DNA of 64,000 nt. It comes from Rhynchopus sp. YZ270_cl-10. Lineage: Eukaryota > Euglenozoa > Diplonemea > Diplonemida > Diplonemidae. Below, in pieces: positions 1-10,301 of the stretch (its first letter is position 1; each line of letters starts with the position of its first letter). Below the pieces are notes generated by a model. That model worked only from the letters and a program-made list of their open reading frames with translations. It ran no database searches and was not told the DNA's origin. A program made the position numbers and the translations under genes. The stretch spans positions 434,001 to 498,000 of the forward strand of contig OZ037872.1 of the NCBI GenBank assembly GCA_964035575.1, written 5' to 3'.

Positions 1-2422
1 CATTATCGCACATTTCACTTTGCGTGACTTTTTGGATTTTTTTTCTTTGTTTTTTTCAGATTTTTCAGATTTTTTGAGTTTTCGTTTGGCGCGCTTATCG
101 AGCTTTTTTTGTTCTGCGGGGGTAAGGCGTTGTGGGGTGGTTCCGTCAAAGAGGTTGACACCACTGCTGGGGACAACTTCGTACTGCCGAGGGGGGAGGG
201 GTGGACAGCGTGCAGGGGACGCAGTGAAGTCGTCCTCCTCTTCATCATCCTCCACGTCACCTCCATCGTCGTAAGACTCCTCAGGCTCCTCCCCAAACTG
301 GATGTCGCCGTCGGCCAAGCCCTTCTCACGTCTAATCTCATGCACCAGGTGGTGAAACGCAAACGTCACATTAATACGCTCCTTCGCAGAGATCTCCAAG
401 AACGGTGCTGTGAGGAGGAGGTAAAAGAAAGAGCTGAAAAGTACTAAAGCGCGGTGCTCGGAGAAAGTGCGGTGCCCACGCAAACAGCGAGGAAATAAAA
501 ATGAAAAGCTGGTATATTGTACCGCGTCTTAAAACCAAAGTGCTCTGGGGGGGAGGTTTGAAACATTGTTCCAAAAAAGCATACCACCGCCGAAAAAGCT
601 GCGTGCGAGGTCCTCTCCACGCTCTGTGGTGACACCTCCCCATGCTGTGTTGCTCTCCTTCAGGTCGCATTTGTTTCCTACTAACACAAGCGGGACGGAG
701 TCCTGCAGGGTGGAGGTGGAGAGAGGTGTTAAGAAGTGTGGGTGGGGGATATTTGAACACACAAAGCACAGTGAAAAGAAAAGTTTATAAGATGACCCTA
801 AGCCTCTCGTGCTTAGTCACTCTTGCAAAAAAAAAAAAAACGGGGCAGGTCGGCTATTTATCTCGGAGTTGCGAAAATAGCAACAAAAAAGAGGGTGTGT
901 GGGAACATACGACACCACGCTCGTTGAGCACCTCCTCGTACTGCGTGCAGAGCTCATTGATGCTGTCGGGGTCCGCGATGTTGTACACTGCGAGAAATCC
1001 GTCGCTTCTGTGGGGGTAATAGGATGAGATAAAAAGCCAAATGCCTACAGTCCTGACCGATATTACAGCCGGTTAATATTGCGGTGGTCGAAATTATGGC
1101 CGGATTTTGGGTTCGGCCATAATTTCGACCGGCCGTAATATCGGTCGGGACTGTACAATATAATTATATTTGGTTTTCTGGAAGACAATTTAAGACATTG
1201 CATACTTCGCGTAGTACTGCGAACGGAGGGAAGCGTACTCCTCTTGGCCGGCTAGGTCGACAATCTCCACAACGCAGTTGTCACCATTGATTTTGTCCTG
1301 CTTTTTGTATGTGTCACAGATGTTCGGGTCGTAGTCCTCCACGAAGGTATCCTGGATGTACTGCACTGTGATTGCCGATTTGCCCACATGCCCGGTTCCT
1401 AGCACTACAATTCTGTGCAACTCCTTCGCGGGTTCAGCCTCACGCTTCACCTTCTTTACAACAGCAGTTTTTCTTGGCGCGGCGCACACTCTCTCTGCAA
1501 GCAGATGCAGCCTTGCTGCAGTACCCACCACATCACTGCCTCCACAGGACCCTACCAAGGCAAGAACGACCTCGCCAAACGAATAGATGCAGGTTGAGAA
1601 GACACGGTCCAGACTGCTTGCCACAGCGGGCGTGGCTAAGGCGGGAGAGGCGACATCAAATGCGCTTGTAAAAGTATCGCTTGACATGGTAGAGGCAGGG
1701 GTGTTGAGAGTAGATGTGGACATAGAGAGCTCCCCGACACTGGAGAAGTTGCTCACACTATCATCCATCCTCCGATGCAGTACTGCAGCTTGAATTCCAC
1801 ACAGACCATTATCCGACAAAACGAAGGTACAGTTTTCATCCCCTACCCCAAAAAACTCTGTATCTAACGTAAACCGCAACGACCCCTTAGGTTTACAGGC
1901 GACAAGCTTTTTAAAGCACGCAAACCACGTCGCACACTGCGCCGTTTCATCACATCCTTGGGGAGACTCCAAATAGAAGATGCGACGGCAGAGTTCTTTG
2001 TAGACCAGCACGTCGCGGTCTGTGAAGAAGAGGGGGGAGACGAGAGGGAGCGTTGCGAGCGAGGGTGAAGGGAGGAATGCGAGGATGTTGGGGAGGAGGT
2101 GCGGGTGGAGCGTGGCAGGGCCGGTGGGGGTTGTGGGGGTGGTGGAGGAGCGGGCGGTGGCAACGGCACGTTGGATGGGAAGGAGTGCATCGCTTGCGGT
2201 GCCGTAGAGTGCTGCTTTGTCTGCAAGGCTTACGCAGCGGAGTGAGTCCAGCTCGTCTGCGTGCACGCCAGCCCCCACACTGCGCATCGTCCGTCGGTTC
2301 ACGACAACAACCCCAACAGCACCCCTCCCACCAAGAACAGAGACCGCATGTTCCAGGATTTCGTTCTCAATACGCTCATCACCCTCAAGGCGGTACTCAT
2401 CCTCGGTGATAGGCAACACCAT
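1..2422 (-). CDS. F-box / Ras-family small GTPase fusion protein with CaaX tail
   Basis: Four exons (2422-1206, 1007-911, 702-585, 407-1) give 613 codons. All introns start GTATG and end CAG, and the phases agree. An F-box-like segment (about residues 104-150) precedes a Ser/Thr-rich linker. A complete Ras-type G domain follows: P-loop GTGHVGKS (342-349), DLAGQEEY (389-396), NKCD (448-451) and EISAK (482-486). The tail is acidic, then strongly basic, and ends C-A-I-M at the window edge. That is a typical prenylation box, so the stop codon probably lies just outside the window. The first 80 residues look faintly like a roadblock fold (inference). The start is the ATG at 2422; an in-frame TTG lies six bases upstream. 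Known biology: F-box proteins bind Skp1 in SCF ubiquitin ligases, and CaaX GTPases attach to membranes. The joint role here is unknown. Confidence 0.85.
781..827 (+). repeat. R1 hairpin repeat (copy in Ras-gene intron 2)
   Basis: This is a copy of a dispersed element of about 40 bp. Its core is a perfect stem CTAAGC / GCTTAG closing a seven-base loop CTCTCGT, followed by TCAC. Other copies lie near 2888, 2941, 4129, 24991, 32521, 34219, 49104, 59170, 60676 and 61677. Confidence 0.7.
1048..1153. mobile_element. Palindromic TA-flanked MITE inside Ras-gene intron 1
   Basis: A 106-bp near-palindrome begins CAGTCCTGACCGATATTAC and ends with its inverted counterpart. A TA dinucleotide flanks each side (1046-1047 and 1154-1155). 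This is the expected footprint of a non-autonomous Tc1/mariner-type element. It makes up more than half of the 198-base intron. Confidence 0.75.
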
Positions 2423-2479
2423 GTCCAATCATGCAAAAATGAAAAAAATAAAATGAAAAAAATGTGTATTGTCCCAACT

Positions 2480-3295
2480 CTGTCGAGGAGAGGAAGTGGG
2501 TGGGGGGATAGAGGGGCGGGATATGGTGAAGGCAATTGTGGCAGATCTGAAAAACACTGCCCCATGAAAATGTCGTGAAAACACACCCCTGGGAATACCA
2601 AAAGGGGGTCCGATTTTTAACTTTTCGGGGATGATGTTCTTCTTTCTTACTGTCGTCGAAATAGCTCAACTCGGGCCTGAACATTTTTGGGCCCCAAAAG
2701 GTAGGTTCGGACGGTTTTCTTGGAGAAAAAAAAGTTGGTGATGTGGGGTAACTCGCAGTTTTTATTCTCATTTGTTTAGATGTGGAAGACAAGTTGTAAG
2801 ATGAATGTACCTCTGTGCACATCTTTGTACTATCGTTGTCGTAATTTCGAAAAAGGGTGGTTAGTATGGCGAACAAGAAAAGAATGTTGGTCAGATGAAC
2901 CTAAGCTCACATGATTAGTCACCTGGAAAAGAAAGAAAACTTGGTCAGATGAACATAATCCTGTTGTGTTTAGTCACCTAAAATTATGTCATATACTCAT
3001 ATTCTATTGAATAGAAGGTATCATCGGGTGCACTAAAAAAAAGAAAAAGTTGAAAGACGAATATCCCTCACGTGCATACATATCAAAGAAAAGTCGATGG
3101 ACGTGCCTCTCGTAATCACATCTATTAAAAAAGCCTCGTCTCTACAGACACGTCGCGGTTAAAATAGAACACATTTTTTTTTGAAAGATGAGTCAACATC
3201 TCACTGACGTTCCGCCTCATTTGCATCCAAAAGGACGGTCAATCCCCTCGAAAGGGCCTTAGTTAATCCCTCAAATTTTTCATCAAAGAAAAAAA
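2480..3295. other. Intergenic AT-rich stretch with two hairpin-repeat copies
   Basis: No coding sequence is seen. Two diverged copies of the short hairpin repeat (family R1) lie at about 2888-2923 and 2941-2980. A C-A-G at 2480-2482 (minus strand), 57 bases upstream of the Ras-gene ATG, could be a leader splice acceptor, but this is weak. Confidence 0.5.
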
Positions 3296-3913
3296 TTACT
3301 CCGTAATCTGAACAGTCGTATCCTTTTGTGGAGTGGTACCACCTTGTGGTGATCCCGGCTTTGCAAGCTTCTTCGAAAGAAACCCCTTTACTTTCCCTGC
3401 AGTGCCTTTTATACCTGACTGCGTCATTGCTCGATTCGCTTCGCCTACGGCAGAGCTGCCAAACCCGCGGGCAGAATTACCTACACCAGCAAACCTATTT
3501 ACCCACGAAGGGATCGGTGCGACTCCCAACTCTAACGCAAAGGCATTGCTAAATGAACAGCAATTTTGCCCAAGAAGATCATAGTGGTGCCCCATCCAGT
3601 TTGGCTCCATACGTTTTAACACTGCATTCACCTCTTCTTCCGACAACGTTGTGATCCCTAAGGGGATGCTTTCCTTGTATTGATGGCACCCACATTTTCT
3701 TGGCTCGCCGTGAAAAATCCCGGTTCCTCCGTCAGAACTATATCCAAAACTCCACTCCTTCCCGTATACCTCTACGGCACCGTGGAATGCACCACCTACA
3801 CCGGACACATCCTTGAAGACTTTGTTGATGTACTTTGTGACAGCTGCGTTGGTGACGTCGTATACATGAAGCATCACCTCCTTCCCGGTAGGTGGTTCTA
3901 CGGGAGTGGCCAT
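3296..3913 (-). CDS. DeSI/PPPDE-family thiol isopeptidase
   Basis: This is a single exon of 205 residues. The PPPDE fold is recognisable: the catalytic His lies in AFHGAVEVYGKEW (His44), followed by the GTGIF strand, an SIPLG turn and the catalytic Cys in GQNCCSFSNAF (Cys118). The usual IPSWVNR motif comes next. The C-terminal 60 residues are Gly/Ala/Lys-rich and look disordered. Family members (DESI1, DESI2) remove SUMO or ubiquitin or act as depalmitoylases; which substrate applies here cannot be told. The length fits the family. The neighbours on the same strand are unrelated. Confidence 0.9.
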   Translation of the reverse strand: MATPVEPPTGKEVMLHVYDVTNAAVTKYINKVFKDVSGVGGAFHGAVEVYGKEWSFGYSSDGGTGIFHGEPRKCGCHQYKESIPLGITTLSEEEVNAVLKRMEPNWMGHHYDLLGQNCCSFSNAFALELGVAPIPSWVNRFAGVGNSARGFGSSAVGEANRAMTQSGIKGTAGKVKGFLSKKLAKPGSPQGGTTPQKDTTVQITE

Positions 3914-4650
3914 TAGGTTGAGATGGTAGGTTCGTTTAACGTTGAGGACAAAAAGGTTGTTTTTGAAAACCCTTAGTTTGGATTAGTCGCAATTTAACAA
4001 TCGAGGACGCTCACTCTTTGTGTACAAAAAAAAAAATCAGCTTTTTTTCCTGGTGAGATTGAAGGAGAGAGGGTCATTGGTTGGATGGTACTGTACATAT
4101 GGTAGAGGGGGGGTTAATGAAAGAAAACTTTATAAGATGACCCTTAGCTTCTCGTGCTTAGTCACCTTAGTGGAAGTTGGCTTGAAATACAAAAGCCCTC
4201 TCGTGAACAGTGTACCGTGGTGCAATGATCGGTTGTACCGGGTGGACACCCAACTATGCAGTCCTACATCCATTTCGTACATTGAATACTGAAAAACAGC
4301 TTTGGTTTTAAAACAGTAGTTGAGTCTGGCAGAGCGGGCATGTCCTGATGTATTTCTGAAAAAAAAAACAGCATATCACAAAATGCAGTGGGAAGGCGGG
4401 GATTGGGATTTGCGTTTCGTATCTTTTTTTCCCCACAACTGCTTCTTTTCGTTTCGTTATAAAAAGGGTAGGCACTCATAAAACACATCTGGAACACAAG
4501 GGGGTCAATACCCCATATTTCAACCCTCATTTTTAAAATCTTAAAACCCGCGCCAATGTTAAACCCCTTCTAACTTCTCCATTTTGAAGGGGAGAAAAAA
4601 AAAACCGGTCCCCTGGCCCCCCCCGACCACCCCCTCGATGTGTTGCAGTT
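3914..4650. other. Intergenic region with R1 and R2 repeats
   Basis: No gene is seen. An R1 hairpin copy lies at about 4129-4168 and an R2 copy directly follows at 4170-4292. The rest is AT-rich with poly-A tracts. Confidence 0.5.
4170..4292 (+). repeat. R2 dispersed repeat
   Basis: This is one copy of a family of about 110 bp, recognised by TTGAAATACAAAAGCCCTC at the left and CCTACATCCATTTCG at the right. Other copies are at about 20684-20777, 24002-24115, 24732-24815, 27055-27135, 30558-30655, 33290-33365 and, truncated, 59302-59352 and 60625-60680. Copies lie in introns and between genes in the same orientation. SINE-like, but no recognised parent RNA. Confidence 0.7.
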
Positions 4651-5780
4651 CTATTCAGCGCTGGTGGGCTCGTATTCTGTCTCTTGCGGCTGCTCGTATG
4701 CTGCAGGCTCGCCCTCAGCGTACTCGGCGGTATCGTATGCGGCGTCATGTGCCTCGTGTGCTGCCTCCGGTGCCTCGTGTGCCTCAGCATCTGGCGCGTA
4801 CTCCCCAGTGACCACGTGTTCCTGTGGCGGTATGTCACCCGTGGAGATGTACCACTGCGGCATGTATGTGCCGTCCCTAGTTTCCTTCACAATCGACATC
4901 CCACCTACTCTAAGTGTGAACGCTTCGAATGCCTGTAGAGGGGGTGGTGTAGGCAAGCCATGCAATATGAAAAAGGATGGATTGGGAGGGGGGGTGTTTT
5001 GTACCTGCGGGGAAAGGTTTCCGAGGAGCTCTTCGTAGGCGAGACGGTCTGTGAGGTCGCTGCAGATGGACGCTGTGCAGAGGACCAGCAGTGCGCTGCC
5101 ACCACGCTCCTGAAGCACCTGCAGCATGCTGTCACGCAGCCTTATACCCATGGGACCGAAGAAGCCCGCACTTCTATCCACCTTCGGGTCAAACGCAGGG
5201 TACGTCTTCACAGGCACCTGCTTCACGACCGGACCGGACGGCTCCACACAACCCTTGCCCCCTTTCACGCCGTAGCCACTCTTACCACTTTTGTCCCCCT
5301 TTCCACCATACCCTCCGTCGTCGTAGCCCCGTCCGCTGTCGTACCCACCCTTGCCCCCCTTTGTTGGATAGGGCTCGTAGCCGTAGCTGCCTGATGCGGT
5401 GGGTGGGCCTGAGCCACGTGGTGCGCCTGCCTGGCGTGGAGCAGGCGCGCCACTGTAGTAAGAGTCGGAGCGCTCAGGGCGGGGTTCGGCACGGGGTTCT
5501 GGGCGGCGTGCGGGCTCTGAGACGCCTGCGCTGTGGTATCTGGAGGAGGAGGTGTGAGAGGAAGGGGAAGAAGGAGGAGGGGGAAATTGAGTGAGGTGTG
5601 TTCAGGAAGATGGACGTGGTGCTTCGTGTGGGGTGCTATGGGGGGGTCCTGGGGTGGTGGGTGTGCATACTTCGCCACAGCCTTGTCCACGCAGGACTGG
5701 TACTGCCCCTCGGTTAGCAGACCTTGGTCAAAATGCGACTTCAGCTGCGCCAGCTCGTCACCCATTTCTGCAGCCGACAT
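4651..5780 (-). CDS. Unknown protein with Gly/Tyr-rich low-complexity middle
   Basis: Three exons (5780-5671, 5539-5005, 4932-4651) join in phase to give 308 residues, ending in TAG. Residues 1-40 form a short helical segment (LAQLKSHFDQGLLTEGQYQ), somewhat like the SHOCT motif. About residues 40-125 are rich in Arg/Pro/Glu, then Gly/Tyr/Lys/Ser, of the kind seen in phase-separating RNA-binding proteins. A globular part follows (SAGFFGPMGIRLRDS to IPPQEH), then an acidic Glu/Ala/Tyr tail. I do not recognise the family. The large transposon starts 67 bp upstream of the start codon. A CAG at 5807-5809 on this strand, 26 bases before the ATG, is a possible leader acceptor. Confidence 0.75.
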
Positions 5781-5846
5781 ATTGTTTGTTTTTTCCCCTT
5801 TTTTGTCTGTTGAACGATTTGGAATGTCATTTATTTCTGTCAAAAT

Positions 5847-6395
5847 CATAGGTTTCGAACGCGCGTTCGCGTTTTTAGGGCGTTTTCGAGTGCGCGTTTG
5901 AAAAACGAAAAAAAAAAACGCGCGTTCGGAAAAAACGAGAAAAAAAACGCGCGTTCGGGAAAAGCGAAAAAAAAACGCGCGTTCGGAAAAAACGAAAAAA
6001 AAACGCGCGTTTGAAAAACGGAAAAAAAAAACGGGCGTTCGAAAAAGTGGAAGCCTCATGTTTACGTGGGGAGGTTTTTCGAACGCGCGTTCGAAAAGTG
6101 GTTTTTTCGAACGCGCGTCCAGTTTTTCAAACGCGCGTTCGAAAAAACCACTTTTTCGAACGCGCGTTTGAAAACACCATGGACTCGTAATGACATTACG
6201 TGACGAGGGACGAGGGAAATTACGTGGGAAATTACGCGCGCAATGACGTCGTCACGACGCGGGCACCCCCTCGTAATGACGACGTCATGACGTGGGGTTT
6301 TCCTCGTCACGACGACGGCATTACGACGTCATGACGAGGGGTGCCCTCGTAATTACGAGGGGACCCCTCGTAATTACGAGGGGTGCTCCCGTGGT
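5847..6395 (+). repeat. Left terminal inverted-repeat region of the large transposon
   Basis: The region contains repeated CGCGCGTTYGRAAAA units separated by poly-A, then alternating CTCGTAAT / ATTACGAG palindromes. The blocks recur in reverse order and orientation at the right end. The dense palindromes probably bind the transposase. Confidence 0.8.
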
Positions 6396-6745
6396 CATTG
6401 TCTGGCTATTGCCTCCCAGGGAAAGGGACTCTCGAATTTTTTTTTTTGCCCCTAGAAAGGGCTAATTTCGACGATTTGAGGCCATTAAAAGCAAAATTTG
6501 ATGCTTTTGAGCATCTGTGGGGGTCTAAAACGCGTTTTTGCGGTTTTTTTTCCTCCTTCCCCCATATTTTTCTTTACCGACTACTTTGGCTCAGCATAAA
6601 AAAAATTTTAAATAAAGGTCGAGATTTAGGTAGTGGCCAAGTAAAAGAACACAATTTTTTAATGGACCATCTGGGGGTACACAAATACGCAGTTCTCCTC
6701 TCAAAAACCACGGATATTTTACGATATCCTGTGTCCATTATAATA

Positions 6746-6844
6746 CCGTAATCGTAAGAATTCTGGGACGTAACAAATCTGGGACAATTGGGAAAAAATC
6801 TGAAACTTGGGACATTTTTACGTCCCAGCTTTTTACGATTACGG
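6746..6844. mobile_element. Palindromic TA-flanked MITE nested in the large transposon
   Basis: A 99-bp element begins CCGTAATCGTAA and ends with its inverse, with an inner inverted CTGGGACGTA pair. TA flanks it at 6744-6745 and 6845-6846. This is a Tc1/mariner-type footprint and is younger than the host transposon copy. Confidence 0.65.
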
Positions 6845-7073
6845 TATACCATGCAAAAAAGATTGTCCCCCTCCTCCCCCCCCAGTAGAGAAAAGAAGAA
6901 GAAAAAGACAGTTTCTGAGATATGTCTCATCTGTTTTTGATTCATGGCCAATTCTGACCGAATTGCCCTCGGTACGGCGACATCATCCTTTTCGGAAAGT
7001 TCTCACTCCGTACTGCTTGTCTTTGCGGCGGTATCCTTCTTCCTTTTGTTCTGTCGTAGTCAGTCGGCGTTCT

Positions 7074-7172
7074 TAGTTCCTTAGTTCCTTAGTTCCTTAG
7101 TTCCTTAGTTCCTTAGTTCCTTAGTTCCTTAGTTCCTTAGTTCCTTGGTTCCATAGTTCCTTAGTTTCTCAG
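7074..7172 (+). repeat. TTCCTTAG microsatellite
   Basis: About twelve tandem copies of an 8-bp unit lie just upstream of the first transposon gene, within its probable promoter or 5' leader. Confidence 0.85.
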
Positions 7173-7242
7173 TATTCTTTTTTGTGGTTGTTTACATTTA
7201 AACACACAACAGGATTACACAAAACCTCTCTCTCTTTCCACC

Positions 7243-8439
7243 ATGCCGAGAGTACCTAAGAAGAAGGCACCCAAGGCTCCGGCGAAGAACGGGCCGTCGA
7301 CGCCTCTCCCTCAGTCCCCACCTGCGACCTCGCCCACCGATCAAGTGCCAGTTCCCGTCCTTCTCGCGACGCCACCCACCTCCAACCCTTCTTCCCAGAC
7401 GAGCACCCCTGCGGGGAAAAAGTCGAGTGGTGATACTGGTACCCCCCTGCAGCGTGCTTTTTGTGAAATTTTTTTAATTCACCACGAGAAGAACACCCTC
7501 ACCCTCCCCAAGCTCGCTGTTCTGTTCAACCGTTTGTTCGACAAAGTGTGCCAAGGGCCGCAGATGTCGAAGGCGGTGGCAGCGCGGTTCACGGACTGGC
7601 AGGGTCACCTCCAGCAACGTGAGGTGAACCAGCTCAGCGAGGCCAACAAGCAACTCCCGCGCGCTATTCGTGTGGGGGCAACGACATTCGTTAATGTCGG
7701 CTTGCGGGACACCCTTGCGTCGCTCGCCACTGGCCAGCACACCAACGCTTTGCAAATCGTGCGCAGCGCTGCCGAAACGGCAGGAAAGTCCGAGGAGCTG
7801 CAGGGCCGGATGACGGTCTTGTATGACAAGACACACGGCGCATCGGCACCCAACACTGAACAGCCTGCATCTTGCAAACGGCCCCTCATCCCGTATCCTC
7901 CTCAGAGCGTTTGCGGGGCGAACATGAGGGACGGACACCAGGTCTTTTCCGTTTTCTATCTAGTGGGGCCCAATGTCACTATTCAGGAGTGTTCGCTCTC
8001 CGGGTCAGAGGTGACACTCTCCATTCTGAGAAACTGCAAGTTCCAGGGGGAGCTGCAGAACGGAAAGTACCGTTTCTCTTACTGTGTCCCCCCTGACCAC
8101 GCCATCGACCACACTCGTCTGCCCGAAGCGGCGCTTGACGGAGCGATGCTCCTCGTGCATGTTCCCTTGATTTCCCTGGCCGCCCCCAAGCAGGCCATCC
8201 TCAGCACGGAGGCTACCGCGTTCGACTACAACGTGGTACTTCCCCCCGAAGCCGCCCCAACCGTGGCACCGGTGGTTCTGCATACGCCAGAGGGAGAGGG
8301 AGAGGGAGAGGGCGAACAGGACCCGGCCAATCAAGCGGATGAATCCGATGAAGAGGGTGAGGGTGCAGTACATGGTCAACTAGATGATCTTGGGTTCATG
8401 TCGATGTCAAGCTTTTCTGTGCAGGTTCAGAAACCCTAG
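7243..8439 (+). CDS. Transposon gene 1: Pro-rich protein with Hsp20-like domain
   Basis: This is a 398-residue intronless frame. Residues 1-65 are basic and Pro/Ser/Thr-rich. Residues 66-195 are helical (QRAFCEIFLIHHEK onward). Residues about 232-312 resemble an alpha-crystallin/CS-type beta sandwich. The closing pattern VPPDHAIDHTRLPEAALDGA then LLVHVPL parallels the small-heat-shock ending in which alternating strands lead to D/NG-L-V-VP. The C-terminus holds a GE repeat and an acidic stretch. The fold call rests on pattern only. It could be an accessory DNA-binding or chaperone-like protein of the transposon. Confidence 0.65.
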   Translation: MPRVPKKKAPKAPAKNGPSTPLPQSPPATSPTDQVPVPVLLATPPTSNPSSQTSTPAGKKSSGDTGTPLQRAFCEIFLIHHEKNTLTLPKLAVLFNRLFDKVCQGPQMSKAVAARFTDWQGHLQQREVNQLSEANKQLPRAIRVGATTFVNVGLRDTLASLATGQHTNALQIVRSAAETAGKSEELQGRMTVLYDKTHGASAPNTEQPASCKRPLIPYPPQSVCGANMRDGHQVFSVFYLVGPNVTIQECSLSGSEVTLSILRNCKFQGELQNGKYRFSYCVPPDHAIDHTRLPEAALDGAMLLVHVPLISLAAPKQAILSTEATAFDYNVVLPPEAAPTVAPVVLHTPEGEGEGEGEQDPANQADESDEEGEGAVHGQLDDLGFMSMSSFSVQVQKP

Positions 8440-8708
8440 CCCGTGTCTAAGTTCTGCATCATTTCTATGGTGTTAAAATTCCCTGTTCAAGTCCCCTTTC
8501 TTAATTAATATGTCCTTTTTCTGTCACTTTGACAAGAGAAAAACGCTTTTTTGTCTTACCTTTACACACCGCAAAGTAAAAGAAGTCTTCCCAACTCCCT
8601 CGAGCTTTGATTATATTCCAAACTCCACTCACTCTCCTCTAACTCCCACAACTGTTTGCAACACACACAGACCTGTGACACACGTTTTCATTTTTTTTTT
8701 TTTTTTAA

Positions 8709-10301
8709 ATGAAATGCAAGAGGGCAGACCCCGAGAGGCAGCGTGAGAAGCAGAGGGCCCGCACCCTTGGAGACGCGCTGCTCCGTGCGCGCTTACGCCA
8801 CGGCCTCAGTCGCCACTGCATGGCAAAGCTTGCCCGCGCGATGCACGAGGCAAACCGCGCAAAGGGCCTCGCTCCTGTGCAGTTCGGTTTGTCTCGCAGC
8901 ACGATCGCGAAGAGGGAGAGGCTCCTCCAGGCTCAGGCATGGAGGCTGCAGCAGAACGTGATGCAGGTCACGGCGTTTCTTCTTCGTCGCGTCCCTCGTG
9001 TCGCGTTCACCCCTCCGAGCAAGCTCGAGAAGTGGCCCATCACCTCCCTCCTCAGCATGGACGGCTACACCCCGCGGAACTCCTTGCGTACGAGAAATGC
9101 GCGCTTTCGGATGGCTGTGTGCCTACAAGCCGGAGCCTACGGCACCAGCCCCCTCACCATCATCGATGTCCCGAAGTCGGCGTTCAAGGGCATTGACCTG
9201 GGCACGCTTCTCGCTGCATCGCAGCAGACGGTGTACCGTCTGGAGCAAGACGGGGGTATTGTGTTCCGGATCCCTATTAATAGGGTCGGTGGGGATCACG
9301 CGGAGCTCTGGGTGTTGTTCAAGGGGATGGGAGGAAGGGGTCACAGGAGTGCATTTTGCTGTACCCGCAGCGAGGATTGGCTCTCCACTTTGCACTCGTG
9401 CAAGCGCTGTTCGATTCAAGAGCTCAGCGCACACTTCCATTGCCCCCTCGCAGCCCACCTCCACACTCCTGCGTACACGGTGACCCCCCCCCTCCACGAC
9501 ATCAAGGGCATCATCACCATGCTCCTTCATGTCCACTCGGGAGGACCATCCGCCATAAAGGATGTCCTCGGGGTGGATTCGTTACAGAACGTGACCACCT
9601 CTCTGTGCCGAACAATGTTGGCGCAGCTGCTTGAGGCAGAAGCACCCACCGACCCAGAGAGACTTGCTTGCGTGGCAGTTGAGTGCCTGGTCGCCTTTCG
9701 GTACCAGGATATCCCCATTCGATACCACGTATCCGGCACCAACGGTCATGAGTTCGTGGCCAGTCTCCTTGCGTACCACGTCCTCATATTCGTGTTTGAG
9801 TGGTGGTTGCCTGGGTCGACCTGGCACAAAGGTGGTACGTACTTTCATAGTGCGAATCACTGGTTCGACGTGGAGGATTGCCAACTTTTTAGTCAATCCG
9901 ATGAAGCGTTCGAGAGGGAGAACGGAGAGCGGAAGCGTCGTGCGTGCGTGGTCGGTCCCGCCACTTACGAGCGCGACCAGCTCATGTTTGAGATTGCGAA
10001 CCTGCCCAATAGAGGATTGAGTGTGCTGCCTATGGAGCGTGAGTGCATTGCGTGGGGATACGACTCTTTCGCCTTCTGCCGTTCGTGTGTCTGCAAGGGT
10101 GATTGGGGGAAGCGGCTGACGGCACTGCGTTCCAGACTGGTTTCCTTCGGCTTCTCACACTCGAGCGCGAGAGATGACGACTTTTGTTATCTTGGCTCTG
10201 ATCTCCGGCAACGCAGAAACAAGTCCATGCGCGTTTGTGTTTGTGACGCGACCAAGGTGAAGTTTGACGCCAAGGTTAAGAAGGCGTTTAATTTGAAATA
10301 A
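8709..10301 (+). CDS. Transposon gene 2: putative DDE/RNase H-like transposase
   Basis: This is a 530-residue intronless frame starting 270 bp after gene 1. Residues 15-75 form a helix-turn-helix-like basic region (GLSRSTIAKRERLL). The core shows SMDGY (Asp118) and GGDHAEL (Asp196), then a Cys pair and CKRC (231-234), then PPLHDIKG (260-267). The order Asp, GDxxxL, Cys-rich knuckle, LHxIKG is what I recall from RNase H-like transposases of several poorly named eukaryotic families, usually with D-D-E catalysis. A candidate third acid is Glu364 (FEWWLPGS). The assignment is inference; no named superfamily is claimed. Confidence 0.6.
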   Translation: MKCKRADPERQREKQRARTLGDALLRARLRHGLSRHCMAKLARAMHEANRAKGLAPVQFGLSRSTIAKRERLLQAQAWRLQQNVMQVTAFLLRRVPRVAFTPPSKLEKWPITSLLSMDGYTPRNSLRTRNARFRMAVCLQAGAYGTSPLTIIDVPKSAFKGIDLGTLLAASQQTVYRLEQDGGIVFRIPINRVGGDHAELWVLFKGMGGRGHRSAFCCTRSEDWLSTLHSCKRCSIQELSAHFHCPLAAHLHTPAYTVTPPLHDIKGIITMLLHVHSGGPSAIKDVLGVDSLQNVTTSLCRTMLAQLLEAEAPTDPERLACVAVECLVAFRYQDIPIRYHVSGTNGHEFVASLLAYHVLIFVFEWWLPGSTWHKGGTYFHSANHWFDVEDCQLFSQSDEAFERENGERKRRACVVGPATYERDQLMFEIANLPNRGLSVLPMERECIAWGYDSFAFCRSCVCKGDWGKRLTALRSRLVSFGFSHSSARDDDFCYLGSDLRQRRNKSMRVCVCDATKVKFDAKVKKAFNLK

